This document shows, piece by piece, positions 40,533 to 48,295 of a stretch of 64,000 bases of DNA (positions are counted from its first letter, which is position 1; every line of letters begins with the position of its first letter). The stretch comes from Dysosmobacter segnis (GTDB lineage Bacteria > Bacillota > Clostridia > Oscillospirales > Oscillospiraceae): NCBI RefSeq assembly GCF_014297285.1, contig NZ_JACOQI010000015.1, forward strand, positions 19,497 to 83,496, written 5' to 3'. The notes below the pieces were generated by a model that did no database searches, was not told the DNA's origin, and saw only the letters and a list, made by a program, of their open reading frames with translations. The translations under genes and the position numbers were made by a program.

Positions 40533-41782
40533 TCCGATACTTTGATATGTTTGCCGGCATTGGCGGTTTCCGCTCCGGGCTGACCCGTGCGGGCGGTTTC
40601 CAGTGTGTTGGACACTGTGAGATCGACAAATACGCCAATGCCAGCTACCAAGCGATCTACGAACCGGGAAAGGAGGAACGATACTATCCGGACGCAACCC
40701 AAATTGACCCCGCAGACCTGCCGGACTTCGACCTGCTCTGTGGAGGATTCCCCTGCCAGGCATTTTCTAACGCTGGCCGCAGACGGGGCTTTGCCGACGC
40801 CAGAGGAACTCTCTTCTTTGAGATTGCCCGATTGGCTCAAGCAAAGCGACCTCCGTATCTGCTGCTTGAAAATGTTCCCGGCCTTTTATCGCATGACAAA
40901 GGGAAAACCTTTTCGGTCATCCTCTCCGCACTGGATGACCTGGGGTACCATGTCGAATGGACTGTGCTTAACAGCAAATGTTTTGGAGTCCCGCAATCAA
41001 GACGAAGGCTGTTCCTTATCGGATATCTTGATCCCCGATGCGCCGGGAAAATATTACCTGTCTTCGGCACAGGTGGAAAAGCTCTTGTACAAGTCCTCGG
41101 AGGGCCGCAAGGATCCCGGATCTATGACGCAGACGGAGTAGCCTGCACCCAGACTGCCGGCGCTGGTGGCATGGGCGGGAAGACCGGATTATACCTGGTG
41201 GGCTTTAACCGGAAAGATGGGATCGTCGGAAAGCGGGATACAGCAATTCCGCTGAACGCCAGCGATTTCAGAGGAATCAACCGGAACCAAACACAAAACG
41301 CTGTGCTGGTAGACCTTTGCAGCGGGCATCCAAAGCAAACGGACGCTGCCCGCTGTCTCACCGCCCGGTATGGACAGACCACACTGTCCAACCGTAAAGG
41401 CGAGCGCTCCGGTGTCCTGCTCATCAAGGAGGCGACCAAGAAGGGGTACAAGGAGGCTCAACCCGGCGATACGGTGGATTTGGGCTACGCAGGCAGCAAC
41501 ACCCGCCGCGGGCGCGTTGGGTGTGATATTGCCCATACGCTGGAAACCAGCTGTATTCAGGGAATTGTAGAAAACGGTGGACGCATCCGCCGTCTCATGC
41601 CCCGCGAGTGCCTGCGGCTCCAGGGTTTTGAGGAATGGCAAATTGACCGCATCCTCGCCATCCAGTCCGACGCTCAGGCCTATAAGCAGGCGGGCAACAG
41701 TGTCACCGTCAATGTAATTGAGGCGATTGCCAAGCGTATCCAGGTAGTGGACGAGGAATTGAAAACAGGTGCCGCAGCATGA
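40529..41782 (+). CDS. DNA (cytosine-5)-methyltransferase, probable CTG start
   Basis: The C5-methyltransferase has FDMFAGIGGFRSGL (motif I), LLCGGFPCQAFS (catalytic Pro-Cys, motif IV), LLENVPGLL (VI), QSRRRLFLIGY (VIII) and QAGNSVTVNV (X). The first ATG (40,547) cuts into motif I. AAGGAG at 40,513-40,518 lies 10 bases before CTG 40,529, and no ATG, GTG or TTG is available between the in-frame stop at 40,520 and ATG 40,547. With CTG the protein has 417 residues and overlaps the ParR-like stop. No restriction enzyme is adjacent, so it is probably a solitary, self-protecting methylase. Confidence 0.9.
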   Translation: MIRYFDMFAGIGGFRSGLTRAGGFQCVGHCEIDKYANASYQAIYEPGKEERYYPDATQIDPADLPDFDLLCGGFPCQAFSNAGRRRGFADARGTLFFEIARLAQAKRPPYLLLENVPGLLSHDKGKTFSVILSALDDLGYHVEWTVLNSKCFGVPQSRRRLFLIGYLDPRCAGKILPVFGTGGKALVQVLGGPQGSRIYDADGVACTQTAGAGGMGGKTGLYLVGFNRKDGIVGKRDTAIPLNASDFRGINRNQTQNAVLVDLCSGHPKQTDAARCLTARYGQTTLSNRKGERSGVLLIKEATKKGYKEAQPGDTVDLGYAGSNTRRGRVGCDIAHTLETSCIQGIVENGGRIRRLMPRECLRLQGFEEWQIDRILAIQSDAQAYKQAGNSVTVNVIEAIAKRIQVVDEELKTGAAA

Positions 41783-42741
41783 TCGGAATGAAGGATCAGT
41801 GCTTTGGCGTTGAGGTCGAGATGACGGGACTCACTCGCGGGCAGGCTGCGCAGGCGCTGGCCAATTATTTTGGCACAGAACCTTACTATGTGGGGGGCGG
41901 ATACGATAAATGGAGCGTGAAAGACCCGGATGGCAAGGCATGGAGCATCATGAGCGATTCCAGCATTGTTACGGAAATGAAAACTGAAAGCGGGTATATG
42001 CATACCAGCAACATCGAATACCGGGTTGAGATGGTGACGCCAAAACTCACTTACGCGGAGTTACCCAGGCTTCAGGAGTGTGTCCGTCAGGTGCGCCATG
42101 CCGGGGCCAAAGTCAACCACTCCTGCGGTATCCATGTTCATGTGGACGCCGCCAACCACAACCGCCAGAGTCTGAAAAACCTTCTGAGCATTATGTACTC
42201 CAAGGAGGATATCCTGTTCAAAGCACTGCAGGTAAATTCAAGCCGTGTCAGCCAATACTGCCAGAAGGTGCGGGAGCCAATGCTAAAGAAAGCACGCAAG
42301 CTCTCCTCTGACGAAACAAAAAATCTCACGGCGCTGGAAAGCATCTGGTATGAAGGGAATATCTCTGACCGAGAACACTATAACTGGACCCGCTATTATG
42401 CCCTGAATCTGCACTCTGTGTTTTATAGAGGAACCGTTGAGTGGCGTTGTTTCAACTCTACGCTTCATGCCGGAAAGGTCGCGGCCTATGTGAATTTATG
42501 CCTTGCCATGTCTGCTCAAGCCATTAACCAGCGCAGCACCGTCATGCGGAAAACCTATAGTGACAACGAACTGTTCACCTTCCGTGTCTGGCTGGTGCGG
42601 CTGGGACTCAACGGTGACGAGTTCAAGAATACCCGTAATCATCTGCTGGCCAATCTGGAGGGTGATCGGGCATGGCGCTATGACAAGGATACTTATGAAG
42701 CCAATAAAAAGAAGAAAAAATCCAGAGAAATGGAGAGGTGA
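41779..42741 (+). CDS. Amidoligase-family enzyme (carboxylate-amine ligase, glutamine-synthetase-like fold)
   Basis: The 320-residue protein has the amidoligase signature: CFGVEVEMTGL at the N-terminus (acidic, nucleotide/metal binding), a strand with IEYRVEMVTPKLTYAEL, SCGIHVHVDAA at about residue 115, and GTVEWRCFNSTLHAGK at about 218. The family uses ATP to form amide bonds and is often coupled to gamma-glutamylcyclotransferases in predicted peptide-tagging systems. Such a cyclotransferase lies two genes downstream. Its start overlaps the methyltransferase stop by 4 bases. Substrate unknown. Confidence 0.85.
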   Translation: MIGMKDQCFGVEVEMTGLTRGQAAQALANYFGTEPYYVGGGYDKWSVKDPDGKAWSIMSDSSIVTEMKTESGYMHTSNIEYRVEMVTPKLTYAELPRLQECVRQVRHAGAKVNHSCGIHVHVDAANHNRQSLKNLLSIMYSKEDILFKALQVNSSRVSQYCQKVREPMLKKARKLSSDETKNLTALESIWYEGNISDREHYNWTRYYALNLHSVFYRGTVEWRCFNSTLHAGKVAAYVNLCLAMSAQAINQRSTVMRKTYSDNELFTFRVWLVRLGLNGDEFKNTRNHLLANLEGDRAWRYDKDTYEANKKKKKSREMER

Positions 42742-42995
42742 AGCCATTGAAGATACAGATCGAAGAAACCGTCTATGAGGGAACGGCCACGGAGATCATG
42801 GGCCGTCTGCGGGACCAGACCTTTGATCCCACAGAGTTCCCGGACATCGAGAGCTACATCTGGTTTTTACAGAGCAATGTCATCCGCACCACAGGAATGG
42901 ACTGCCCACTGCCGGATGGAGATACGGAAACGCAGGCGCAGGCCATGTTCCGCCATCTGGACAGAATCGGCGGACTCAGACTGCTGGTGGACTAA
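42738..42995 (+). CDS. Small protein between amidoligase and cyclotransferase, 85 residues
   Basis: It begins at TTG or ATG near 42,738-42,744 with an overlap of the amidoligase stop. The sequence (KIQIEETVYEGTATEIMGRL; FPDIESYIWFLQSNVI) is acidic with no membrane segment; the C-terminus ends in LRLLVD. Its place inside the amidoligase/cyclotransferase cassette makes it a candidate partner or substrate, but similar small proteins are also common in ICE backbones, so this is open. Confidence 0.55.
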   Translation: MKPLKIQIEETVYEGTATEIMGRLRDQTFDPTEFPDIESYIWFLQSNVIRTTGMDCPLPDGDTETQAQAMFRHLDRIGGLRLLVD

Positions 42996-42996
42996 G

Positions 42997-43503
42997 ATGG
43001 AAGAAACTCTGTATTTCGCCTACGGCAGCAATATCAATTTAGAACAGATGGAGCATCGCTGTCCAGACGCCCAGCTCGTTGGGCCGGTGACGCTGCAGAA
43101 CTATGAGTTGCAGTTCCGCGGCAGCGGCTTTGCCACTGTCTCTCCCAAGAAAGGCAGCGTCGTCCACGGTCTGCTATGGAAGCTCACACCGAAGTCTGAA
43201 CAGGCGCTGGACCGCTACGAAGGCTATCCTCGCCACTACACCAAGGAGCAGGTATCTGTGCGGACCACAGATGACGCAGCCGTTTCCGTCATGGCTTATA
43301 TCATGGCAGAACCGATGAGCCGCCAGCCCGCACTGCCTTCTCCGTATTATTACCGTGCGATCCAGCAAGGCTTCGAGGCCAATGGCTTGCCGGTGGAATC
43401 GCTGGAGGAAGCGTGGAACAGGACCATCGACGAGATCTGGTTAGGAAAAGTGGAGAGGCTGAAGAATGGGAAAAATCTACAAACCAGAAAACCGGAGAGG
43501 TAA
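42997..43503 (+). CDS. Gamma-glutamylcyclotransferase (AIG2-like)
   Basis: A 168-residue protein with the family opening YFAYGSNINLEQM, a central GSGFATVSPKKGSVVHGLLW, and LTPKSEQALDRYEGYPRHY, where the glutamate of YEG is the expected catalytic acid. These enzymes cleave gamma-glutamyl amides with formation of 5-oxoproline. ATG 42,997 is one base after the small protein's stop. It likely reverses or processes the product of the amidoligase two genes upstream. Confidence 0.85.
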   Translation: MEETLYFAYGSNINLEQMEHRCPDAQLVGPVTLQNYELQFRGSGFATVSPKKGSVVHGLLWKLTPKSEQALDRYEGYPRHYTKEQVSVRTTDDAAVSVMAYIMAEPMSRQPALPSPYYYRAIQQGFEANGLPVESLEEAWNRTIDEIWLGKVERLKNGKNLQTRKPER

Positions 43504-43529
43504 CTTCGTAAGATGGGCATAAAATCGTC

Positions 43530-43554
43530 GGGCGATGCAACGTTTGAGTCGCCC
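43530..43554. terminator. Weak hairpin between convergent genes
   Basis: GGGCGA and TCGCCC (6 base pairs) lie between the cyclotransferase (plus) and the SLOG gene (minus). On the minus strand a GATTTTAT follows. Weak. Confidence 0.3.
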
Positions 43555-43568
43555 AAATCACACAAAGT

Positions 43569-44030
43569 TCATACCTCGATTACCCGGACCTCCTTCTCCA
43601 GCGTATGGGCATAGCGCATGGTGTAAAGCGTTCCACCACGATCTCGCCCATCATAAACGGCAATCACACGCTGGGACTTCACGGCCATATACCGGTTTCT
43701 CCGCATAAAGCATGAAGGGGTATATTCTTGGCATACGACCGTGACCTCATCGCAGATTCGCAGCAAATCGTGAAATTGCTTGTTTTTTGTTTTAATCCTG
43801 CCCGCATAGGGCAAAGCCGCTTCTAAATACAGATTGGGGATGTATTCCTTTTGCTCGGCAACGATGGCCGCAAACATGAGATCCGTTCCTTCAGCAAAAC
43901 CAGAGATGAAGCGGGTATATCCATCCTCAATCGCTGCCAGGACTTCACGTCGAAGCGCTTGCTCTACGTAGACGGCCCGATCTATTGGAATATCCCGATG
44001 TCCCGTAACACAACATACTTTTGTTTCCAT
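43569..44030 (-). CDS. SLOG-superfamily (YpsA/DUF1273-like) protein
   Basis: A 153-residue Rossmann-like protein: VCCVTGHRDIP, then FISGFAEGTDLMFA (the glycine-rich SLOG motif), CDEVTVVCQEYTPSCFMRRNRYM and RVIAVYDGRDRGGT. SLOG proteins bind nucleotides or nucleotide-derived signals; members are found in defence and signalling systems and in many ICEs. ATG 44,030 is used since GGAGGAACC lies upstream on the minus strand. It is divergent from an XRE gene and shares an operator with it. Confidence 0.8.
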   Translation of the reverse strand: METKVCCVTGHRDIPIDRAVYVEQALRREVLAAIEDGYTRFISGFAEGTDLMFAAIVAEQKEYIPNLYLEAALPYAGRIKTKNKQFHDLLRICDEVTVVCQEYTPSCFMRRNRYMAVKSQRVIAVYDGRDRGGTLYTMRYAHTLEKEVRVIEV

Positions 44031-44075
44031 TATGGTTCCTCCCATTGCGGTTCAAGTTTAGAACGTCCTGATATG

Positions 44076-44132
44076 GGCAATATTGCCTATAACGCTATAT
44101 GTTCATTATAGGCAATAATGAAGATATGTAAA
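44076..44132. promoter_or_regulatory. Shared operator/promoter between SLOG gene and XRE gene
   Basis: TATTGCCTATAA (44,081-44,092) and TTATAGGCAATA (44,106-44,117) form a perfect 12-base inverted repeat with a 13-base spacer; a third half-site makes GGCAATATTGCC at 44,076-44,087. The minus-strand promoter TTTACA-16-TATAAT (44,132 to 44,105) overlaps the repeat, so binding would block the SLOG gene. The XRE protein at 44,158 is the likely binder. Confidence 0.7.
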
Positions 44133-44157
44133 GCGCGAAACGGAGGGAGGAACCGGG

Positions 44158-44364
44158 ATGATCTCATACGCCCCATTATGGGAAACGATGGAAAAGCGTG
44201 GAGCGACCACATATACGCTGCAATGTAAAGGTGGGATCAGTAGTTCTACGATCCGGAGGCTGAAAGCGAATGAATCCGTTTCGACCAACACTTTGGACGC
44301 GCTATGTAAAATACTGGATTGTACTTTGGCTGATATAGTGACTTATCTGCCAGACAAGGAATAA
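44158..44364 (+). CDS. Small XRE-type repressor, 68 residues
   Basis: A single helix-turn-helix domain protein (MISYAPLWETMEKRGATTY, then ISSSTIRRLKANESVSTNTL and ALCKILDCTLADIV) of the short Cro-like class. It is divergent from the SLOG gene and a perfect inverted repeat lies between them, so it probably represses both. GGAGGGAGG precedes the ATG. A terminator overlapping its stop codon makes it a single-gene unit. Confidence 0.82.
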   Translation: MISYAPLWETMEKRGATTYTLQCKGGISSSTIRRLKANESVSTNTLDALCKILDCTLADIVTYLPDKE

Positions 44365-44398
44365 CGAGGAATGGAGGGGAATTCCATTCCTCGTTTTT
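44363..44398 (+). terminator. Terminator overlapping the XRE stop codon
   Basis: AACGAGGAATGG and CCATTCCTCGTT form a perfect 12-base-pair stem followed by TTT; the stem begins within the TAA stop. Confidence 0.9.
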
Positions 44399-44537
44399 GG
44401 AATCGTTTTGCCCTAAAAGCGAAAGGTGGGGAACACATAAGGACATTCTTCGGCTGGTCATTCCCACTGCGGAGATGCGCAGATTGGCGCGCTTGACTAT
44501 GGAAATCGTGATAGGGCTTCTATTATCCCTTCGTATG

Positions 44538-44546
44538 TGCTACAAT
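44538..44546 (+). promoter_or_regulatory. Extended -10 promoter element
   Basis: TGCTACAAT directly precedes the small gene at 44,577 by 30 bases. A matching -35 box is not clear. Confidence 0.45.
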
Positions 44547-44576
44547 GATGCCTGTTTGTGTGAAAGGGGTGTCGTA

Positions 44577-44846
44577 GTGTTTTATACGATGGAGGAAGCG
44601 GCTGTCCTTTGTGGGTTTCTGGAACTGTATTTAAACCGGGACAGCGTAGATGCAGCAGTACGAAAGAACTACGAAAAGTTCCGACTTGGACTCGTGCAGG
44701 AGTCCCTGGGGCGGGATGACTACATCTGGGCCGCCAAAGCACTGAGCTTTCTGCGCCCCCACTGGTGGCAGGATCACGAGGACCATAGAGCGCTGGAGAA
44801 TGCTTTGCTGAAAACGCAAACACTGGCTCTGAAACCAAAAAAATAA
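44577..44846 (+). CDS. Small helical hypothetical protein, 89 residues
   Basis: GTG 44,577 follows GAAAGGGG and gives MFYTMEEAAVLCGFLELYL; the frame is open upstream but without a site. The protein is predicted almost entirely helical with conserved-looking aromatic residues (DDYIWAAKALSFLRPHWW). It stands alone between a promoter and a terminator. Function unknown. Confidence 0.55.
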   Translation: MFYTMEEAAVLCGFLELYLNRDSVDAAVRKNYEKFRLGLVQESLGRDDYIWAAKALSFLRPHWWQDHEDHRALENALLKTQTLALKPKK

Positions 44847-44858
44847 TCAAACCATTTC

Positions 44859-44900
44859 GCGGCAACAGCGGTCTCAGACTGCTGCTGCCGCTTATTTTTT
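44859..44900 (+). terminator. Terminator before the DUF3846-like gene
   Basis: GCGGCAACAGC and GCTGCTGCCGC form an 11-base stem with one mismatch, followed by TTATTTTTT. Confidence 0.8.
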
Positions 44901-44913
44901 AGGAGGCGATCCT

Positions 44914-45318
44914 ATCAATCATCCAAAAATGACCATTCTTGTGGTGGAGCCGATGAAAAAGCCCACTATACAGGAGATCGACGGCAGCCTGGAATCCATG
45001 CAGCGGATCGTAGGTGGAGATATTGAGGCTGTTTACCCGTTCGATGACCCGGTCGTGCTCGTCTGTCACGGAGAGGGCAAGCTTCTGGGATTGCCTATGA
45101 ACCGTGCCCTGACAGATGAATCCGGAGTACCGTATGACATTGTCTGCGGCACCTTTTTTGTAGTCGGAATTGGAGATGAGAATTTTACATCCCTGACGGA
45201 GCAGCAGATCGAAAAGTATCGGAAGAAATACGCCAATGAGATGGTGTTTTCTGTTCCTGTGCCGTCCGGAAACCATAAAAAACAATGCAATAAGGAGAAA
45301 AACGAACATGAAAGATAA
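44914..45318 (+). CDS. DUF3846-like protein (ATC start possible; ATG at 44,929)
   Basis: The protein (MTILVVEPMKKPTIQEIDGS then IVGGDIEAVYPFDDPVVLVC) matches the DUF3846 pattern common in plasmids and ICEs; function unknown. The ribosome binding site AGGAGG (44,901-44,906) is 7 bases from an in-frame ATC at 44,914 but 22 bases from the first ATG at 44,929, so initiation at ATC is possible. From ATG the protein has 129 residues. It overlaps the metK start by 11 bases, implying coupling. Confidence 0.72.
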   Translation: MNHPKMTILVVEPMKKPTIQEIDGSLESMQRIVGGDIEAVYPFDDPVVLVCHGEGKLLGLPMNRALTDESGVPYDIVCGTFFVVGIGDENFTSLTEQQIEKYRKKYANEMVFSVPVPSGNHKKQCNKEKNEHER

Positions 45319-46459
45319 GTATGTCTTAACCGCGGAGTCTGTCACTGCGGGCCACCCGGACAAGCTCTGCGACACCATTGCCGACGCCGTAGTGGATGCC
45401 TGTCTGGAGCATGACCCCACCGCCCATGTAGCCTGTGAGGTCATGGCTACCGCAGGTAAGATCATCGCGGCTGGCGAGATCACGGCGGCACGGTTCCCAG
45501 ACATCCCTGCCGTTATCTGCCGCACCGTGCGGGAAGCCGGATATGGCGGCAGCGATTATGAGGTGGAGGTGATCACCCACGAGCAAAGTCCCGACATCGC
45601 CGGAGCGGTCAATAATGGCGCAGAGACCGGAGCAGGCGACCAGGGTATCGTGTACGGCTACGCCTGCGATGAAACGCCTGAGCTTCTTCCGCTGCCGGTA
45701 GTGCTGGCACATAAACTCACCCGCCTGCTGACCCAGGCGAGAAAACTGCACACGATCCCCAGCTTGAAGCCGGACGGTAAGGCGCAGGTGTCTGTGGAGT
45801 ATCAGTTCGGCGTTCCCAAGCGTGTCTCTGCCGTAGTGGTCTCCTGCCAGCATGAGGATGGTGTGGAGCTGGCAGAGCTTCGCCATGCGGTCATGCGCCA
45901 TATTATCCAGCCCGCTTTTCAGGACTTCCCGCTGGATGCCGAAACGGAGATCCTCATCAATCCTTCCGGCAGATTTGTGGAGGGCGGCTTTGAAGCGGAT
46001 ACCGGACTCACGGGCCGTAAGCTGATGGTGGATACCTACGGCGGCCTCGCACCACATGGCGGCGGCGCGTTGTCCGGCAAGGATGGCACCAAGGTGGATC
46101 GCAGCGGCGCTTACATGGCCCGCTACATCGCAAAAAACATTGTGGCGGCGGGACTTGCTGAACGCTGCACCGTCAGTCTGGCCTACGCCATCGGCAAGGC
46201 GAAGCCTGTCATGGTGGAGGTGGATGCCCACGGCACTGGCAAGTATTCCGATACTGCGCTGGAGCAGGCCGTTCGCACGGTGTGCAAGCTGACGCCGAAC
46301 GGCATGATCGATACGCTGGGTTTGGACAAACCTATTTTCCGTAAATTCTGCAACTACGGACACTTCACCCACGCGGATGCCCCGTGGGAGCAGACGGATA
46401 TGACGGAGGTGCTGGAAAGCGCCTGCCACGCCAAGGAGACAGGGGTTTCCGCCCGCTGA
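45308..46459 (+). CDS. metK: S-adenosylmethionine synthetase
   Basis: A 383-residue MetK: LTAESVTAGHPDKLCDTIAD (ATP/metal site), GAGDQGIVYGYACDET (substrate loop), a central FVEGGFEADTGLTGRKLMVD, the phosphate loop GGGALSGKDGTKVDRSGAYM, and a C-terminal DKPIFRKFCNYGHF. It makes SAM from methionine and ATP. ATG 45,308 follows AATAAGGAG. A metK inside an ICE is unusual; two DNA methyltransferases of the same element would use its product. No SAM riboswitch is seen upstream, since the gene is inside an operon. Confidence 0.93.
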   Translation: MKDKYVLTAESVTAGHPDKLCDTIADAVVDACLEHDPTAHVACEVMATAGKIIAAGEITAARFPDIPAVICRTVREAGYGGSDYEVEVITHEQSPDIAGAVNNGAETGAGDQGIVYGYACDETPELLPLPVVLAHKLTRLLTQARKLHTIPSLKPDGKAQVSVEYQFGVPKRVSAVVVSCQHEDGVELAELRHAVMRHIIQPAFQDFPLDAETEILINPSGRFVEGGFEADTGLTGRKLMVDTYGGLAPHGGGALSGKDGTKVDRSGAYMARYIAKNIVAAGLAERCTVSLAYAIGKAKPVMVEVDAHGTGKYSDTALEQAVRTVCKLTPNGMIDTLGLDKPIFRKFCNYGHFTHADAPWEQTDMTEVLESACHAKETGVSAR

Positions 46460-46460
46460 T

Positions 46461-46492
46461 AAAAAACAGCGAGAGGACTCGCCTCTCGCTGT
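46461..46492 (-). terminator. Terminator between metK and the HU gene
   Basis: ACAGCGAGAGG and CCTCTCGCTGT pair perfectly (11 base pairs). On the minus strand the stem is followed by TTTTTT, so it mainly serves the HU gene. Confidence 0.88.
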
Positions 46493-46498
46493 CAGGTG

Positions 46499-46771
46499 TT
46501 ACTGAATGCTGTCCTTGAACGCCTTGCCGGCCTTAAAGACCGGAGCCTTGGAAGCGGCGATTTCAATGGTCGCACCGGTGGCCGGGTTTTTACCGGAGCG
46601 GGCAGCACGCTCTTTTGCCTCAAAGGTGCCGAAGCCAACCAGTTGGACCTTGTCTCCAGACTTCAGTGCAGCTTCCACGGTATCAATGAATGCACTCAGT
46701 GCGGCGTCGCAGTCCTTTTTAGCAAGTCCGCTGGCCTCTGCCATAGCGGTGAGAAGTTCCGTCTTGTTCAT
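46499..46771 (-). CDS. hup: HU-family histone-like DNA-binding protein
   Basis: A 90-residue protein with full HU features: [39 protein letters not shown], and the DNA-wrapping arm [20 protein letters not shown]. It bends DNA and could serve ICE recombination, replication or relaxosome assembly. It is transcribed against its neighbours from its own promoter, with its own terminator. GGAGAAAAC precedes the start. Confidence 0.95.
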   Translation of the reverse strand: MNKTELLTAMAEASGLAKKDCDAALSAFIDTVEAALKSGDKVQLVGFGTFEAKERAARSGKNPATGATIEIAASKAPVFKAGKAFKDSIQ

Positions 46772-46817
46772 GTTGTTTTCTCCTTTGGTTAGATAGTAGC
46801 TGAAAATAATATTTTAT

Positions 46818-46846
46818 ATTATACCAAAAAATCACCCGGCTGACAA
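46818..46846 (-). promoter_or_regulatory. Promoter of the HU gene
   Basis: On the minus strand TTGTCA, a 17-base spacer and TATAAT lie about 50 bases before the HU start. Confidence 0.78.
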
Positions 46847-46883
46847 TATAGCCGGAACAATAAGAAAAACGAGGAGTGATACC

Positions 46884-47648
46884 ATTTCAAAAGAAAGATC
46901 AAAACCTCTTCATATTGCCAGCTGCAGCTTTGGTAAGGACAGTCTTGCCACTATTTTGCTGGCGCTGGAGCATGGGGAGCCGCTGGACGAAGCTGTTTAC
47001 TGTGAGGTGATGTTTGATAAAACCATTTCAGGTGAGGTGCCGGAACACCGGGACTTTATCTATCATACCGCCATTCCAAAGCTGGAGCGGATGGGGGTGA
47101 AGGTGCGTGTCCTGTGCGCGGAGAAAACCTATGTAGATCTGTTCACAGGGACGGTCACCCGCGGCCCAAAGAAAGGGATGCTGCGGGCGTTTCCCATCTG
47201 CGGAAGGTGTTATGTTCAGCGGGATTGTAAGATCCGCCCCTTTCGCCAATACCAGAGGACCCTGCCGCCGGATACAGTACAGTATATCGGCATCGCCTAT
47301 GATGAGTGGGAACGGCTGCTGCGCCTGACCGGGCAGCAGGTGTCCCTTTTGGAAAAGTATCATTTTACAGAAGAAGATGCCAAGCAGCTCTGCCGCAAGG
47401 CAGGGCTGCTGTCGCCTGTCTATGAATTTACAGACCGGGGCGGGTGCTGGTTTTGTCCCAATGGCAAAAAGAAGGAACTGCGCCATCTTTATGACCATCA
47501 CCCGGACCTCTGGGCAAGGATGCTGGAATTACAGGCGCTTCCTGGAAAGGTGTCTGAAAAGTTCAACCGAACGGAATCATTCTCGGATATTGACGAACGG
47601 TTCCGTATGGAGGACGCACAAAAAAGTCCCTGTGAAAAGGCGGCATAA
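46884..47648 (+). CDS. PP-loop ATPase (PAPS-reductase/DndC-like), probable ATT start
   Basis: The protein contains the PP-loop SFGKDSLAT at about residues 15-23 and a C-terminal cysteine set (FPICGRCYVQRDC; GGCWFCPNGKKKEL), as in PAPS-reductase-like and DndC-like proteins. The first usual start codon (TTG 46,956) would delete the PP-loop. GAGGAG at 46,871-46,876 is 7 bases from an in-frame ATT at 46,884, and no ATG, GTG or TTG precedes the motif, so ATT initiation is proposed (254 residues). It may act in nucleotide, tRNA or DNA sulfur chemistry; no other dnd gene is seen. Confidence 0.78.
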   Translation: MSKERSKPLHIASCSFGKDSLATILLALEHGEPLDEAVYCEVMFDKTISGEVPEHRDFIYHTAIPKLERMGVKVRVLCAEKTYVDLFTGTVTRGPKKGMLRAFPICGRCYVQRDCKIRPFRQYQRTLPPDTVQYIGIAYDEWERLLRLTGQQVSLLEKYHFTEEDAKQLCRKAGLLSPVYEFTDRGGCWFCPNGKKKELRHLYDHHPDLWARMLELQALPGKVSEKFNRTESFSDIDERFRMEDAQKSPCEKAA

Positions 47649-47659
47649 AGAAGGAGTTG

Positions 47660-48295
47660 ATGAAAACGAGCAACAAAAAATATGAGATCACCGATATTGC
47701 TCATGAAACTTATCCGTTTCTCCACCGCATCCGGGCGCTGCGGGATATTGGGGAAAATGTAAAAGCTGGGGATCTGGGCGGCTTCGTGGAGGGAGAACAC
47801 AATCTGGAAACAGAACTGTCTGACAGCGCATGGATCTTCGATGATGCCATTGCCTGCGGCAGCGCCTATGTGAATCAGGACTCCAGCCTGCACAATACCG
47901 CCATTGCCTGCGATCATGCCTATGTGTCCTGCGGGTCTGCTCTGTATGGACAAGCCCGTGCGGAGGATGATGCTTACCTGCGCGGGGCTGTGATGTGTGG
48001 GAATGCATACGCATCCGGTTTTGCGCAGATCATTTGCGGCCCAGACAAATTTAAACCACCGATTCTATCCGGCCACTGTAAGGTGTGCGGGAGTGTGCGG
48101 GGGAATGTAAAGGTCTGTGGGGCCGGTGCTGTTCTGCCCGGTGAAGAGATCCTCAATGATTTGAAAGACATTACTGTTCTTATCTCCGATAGCGGCCGCC
48201 GCATTCTGCGCGGCACGGTTAAAGACACCCTCAGACCCAGAAAGGAGCATGCTCCACAAAAAGAAAAATCCAAGAAGCGAGGGATGGAACGATGA
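47660..48295 (+). CDS. Repeat protein of probable beta-helix type (YdcK-like)
   Basis: A 211-residue protein. After an N-terminal segment ending GDLGGFVEGEHNLETE, short repeats follow (SAWIFDDAIACGSAYVN; NTAIACDHAYVSCGSALYG; EDDAYLRGAVMCGNAYAS) of about 17-18 residues that suggest a left-handed beta-helix, as in YdcK and hexapeptide-repeat proteins. The tail is very basic. ATG 47,660 follows AAGGAG. Such proteins are frequent ICE passengers; function unknown. Confidence 0.68.
   Translation: MKTSNKKYEITDIAHETYPFLHRIRALRDIGENVKAGDLGGFVEGEHNLETELSDSAWIFDDAIACGSAYVNQDSSLHNTAIACDHAYVSCGSALYGQARAEDDAYLRGAVMCGNAYASGFAQIICGPDKFKPPILSGHCKVCGSVRGNVKVCGAGAVLPGEEILNDLKDITVLISDSGRRILRGTVKDTLRPRKEHAPQKEKSKKRGMER

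Noticed and set aside
44901..45307. SAM riboswitch upstream of metK
   Set aside because: The upstream sequence is coding (DUF3846-like) and shows no SAM-box fold pattern.
45326..46429. Minus-strand open frame opposite metK
   Set aside because: Shadow of a highly conserved enzyme gene.
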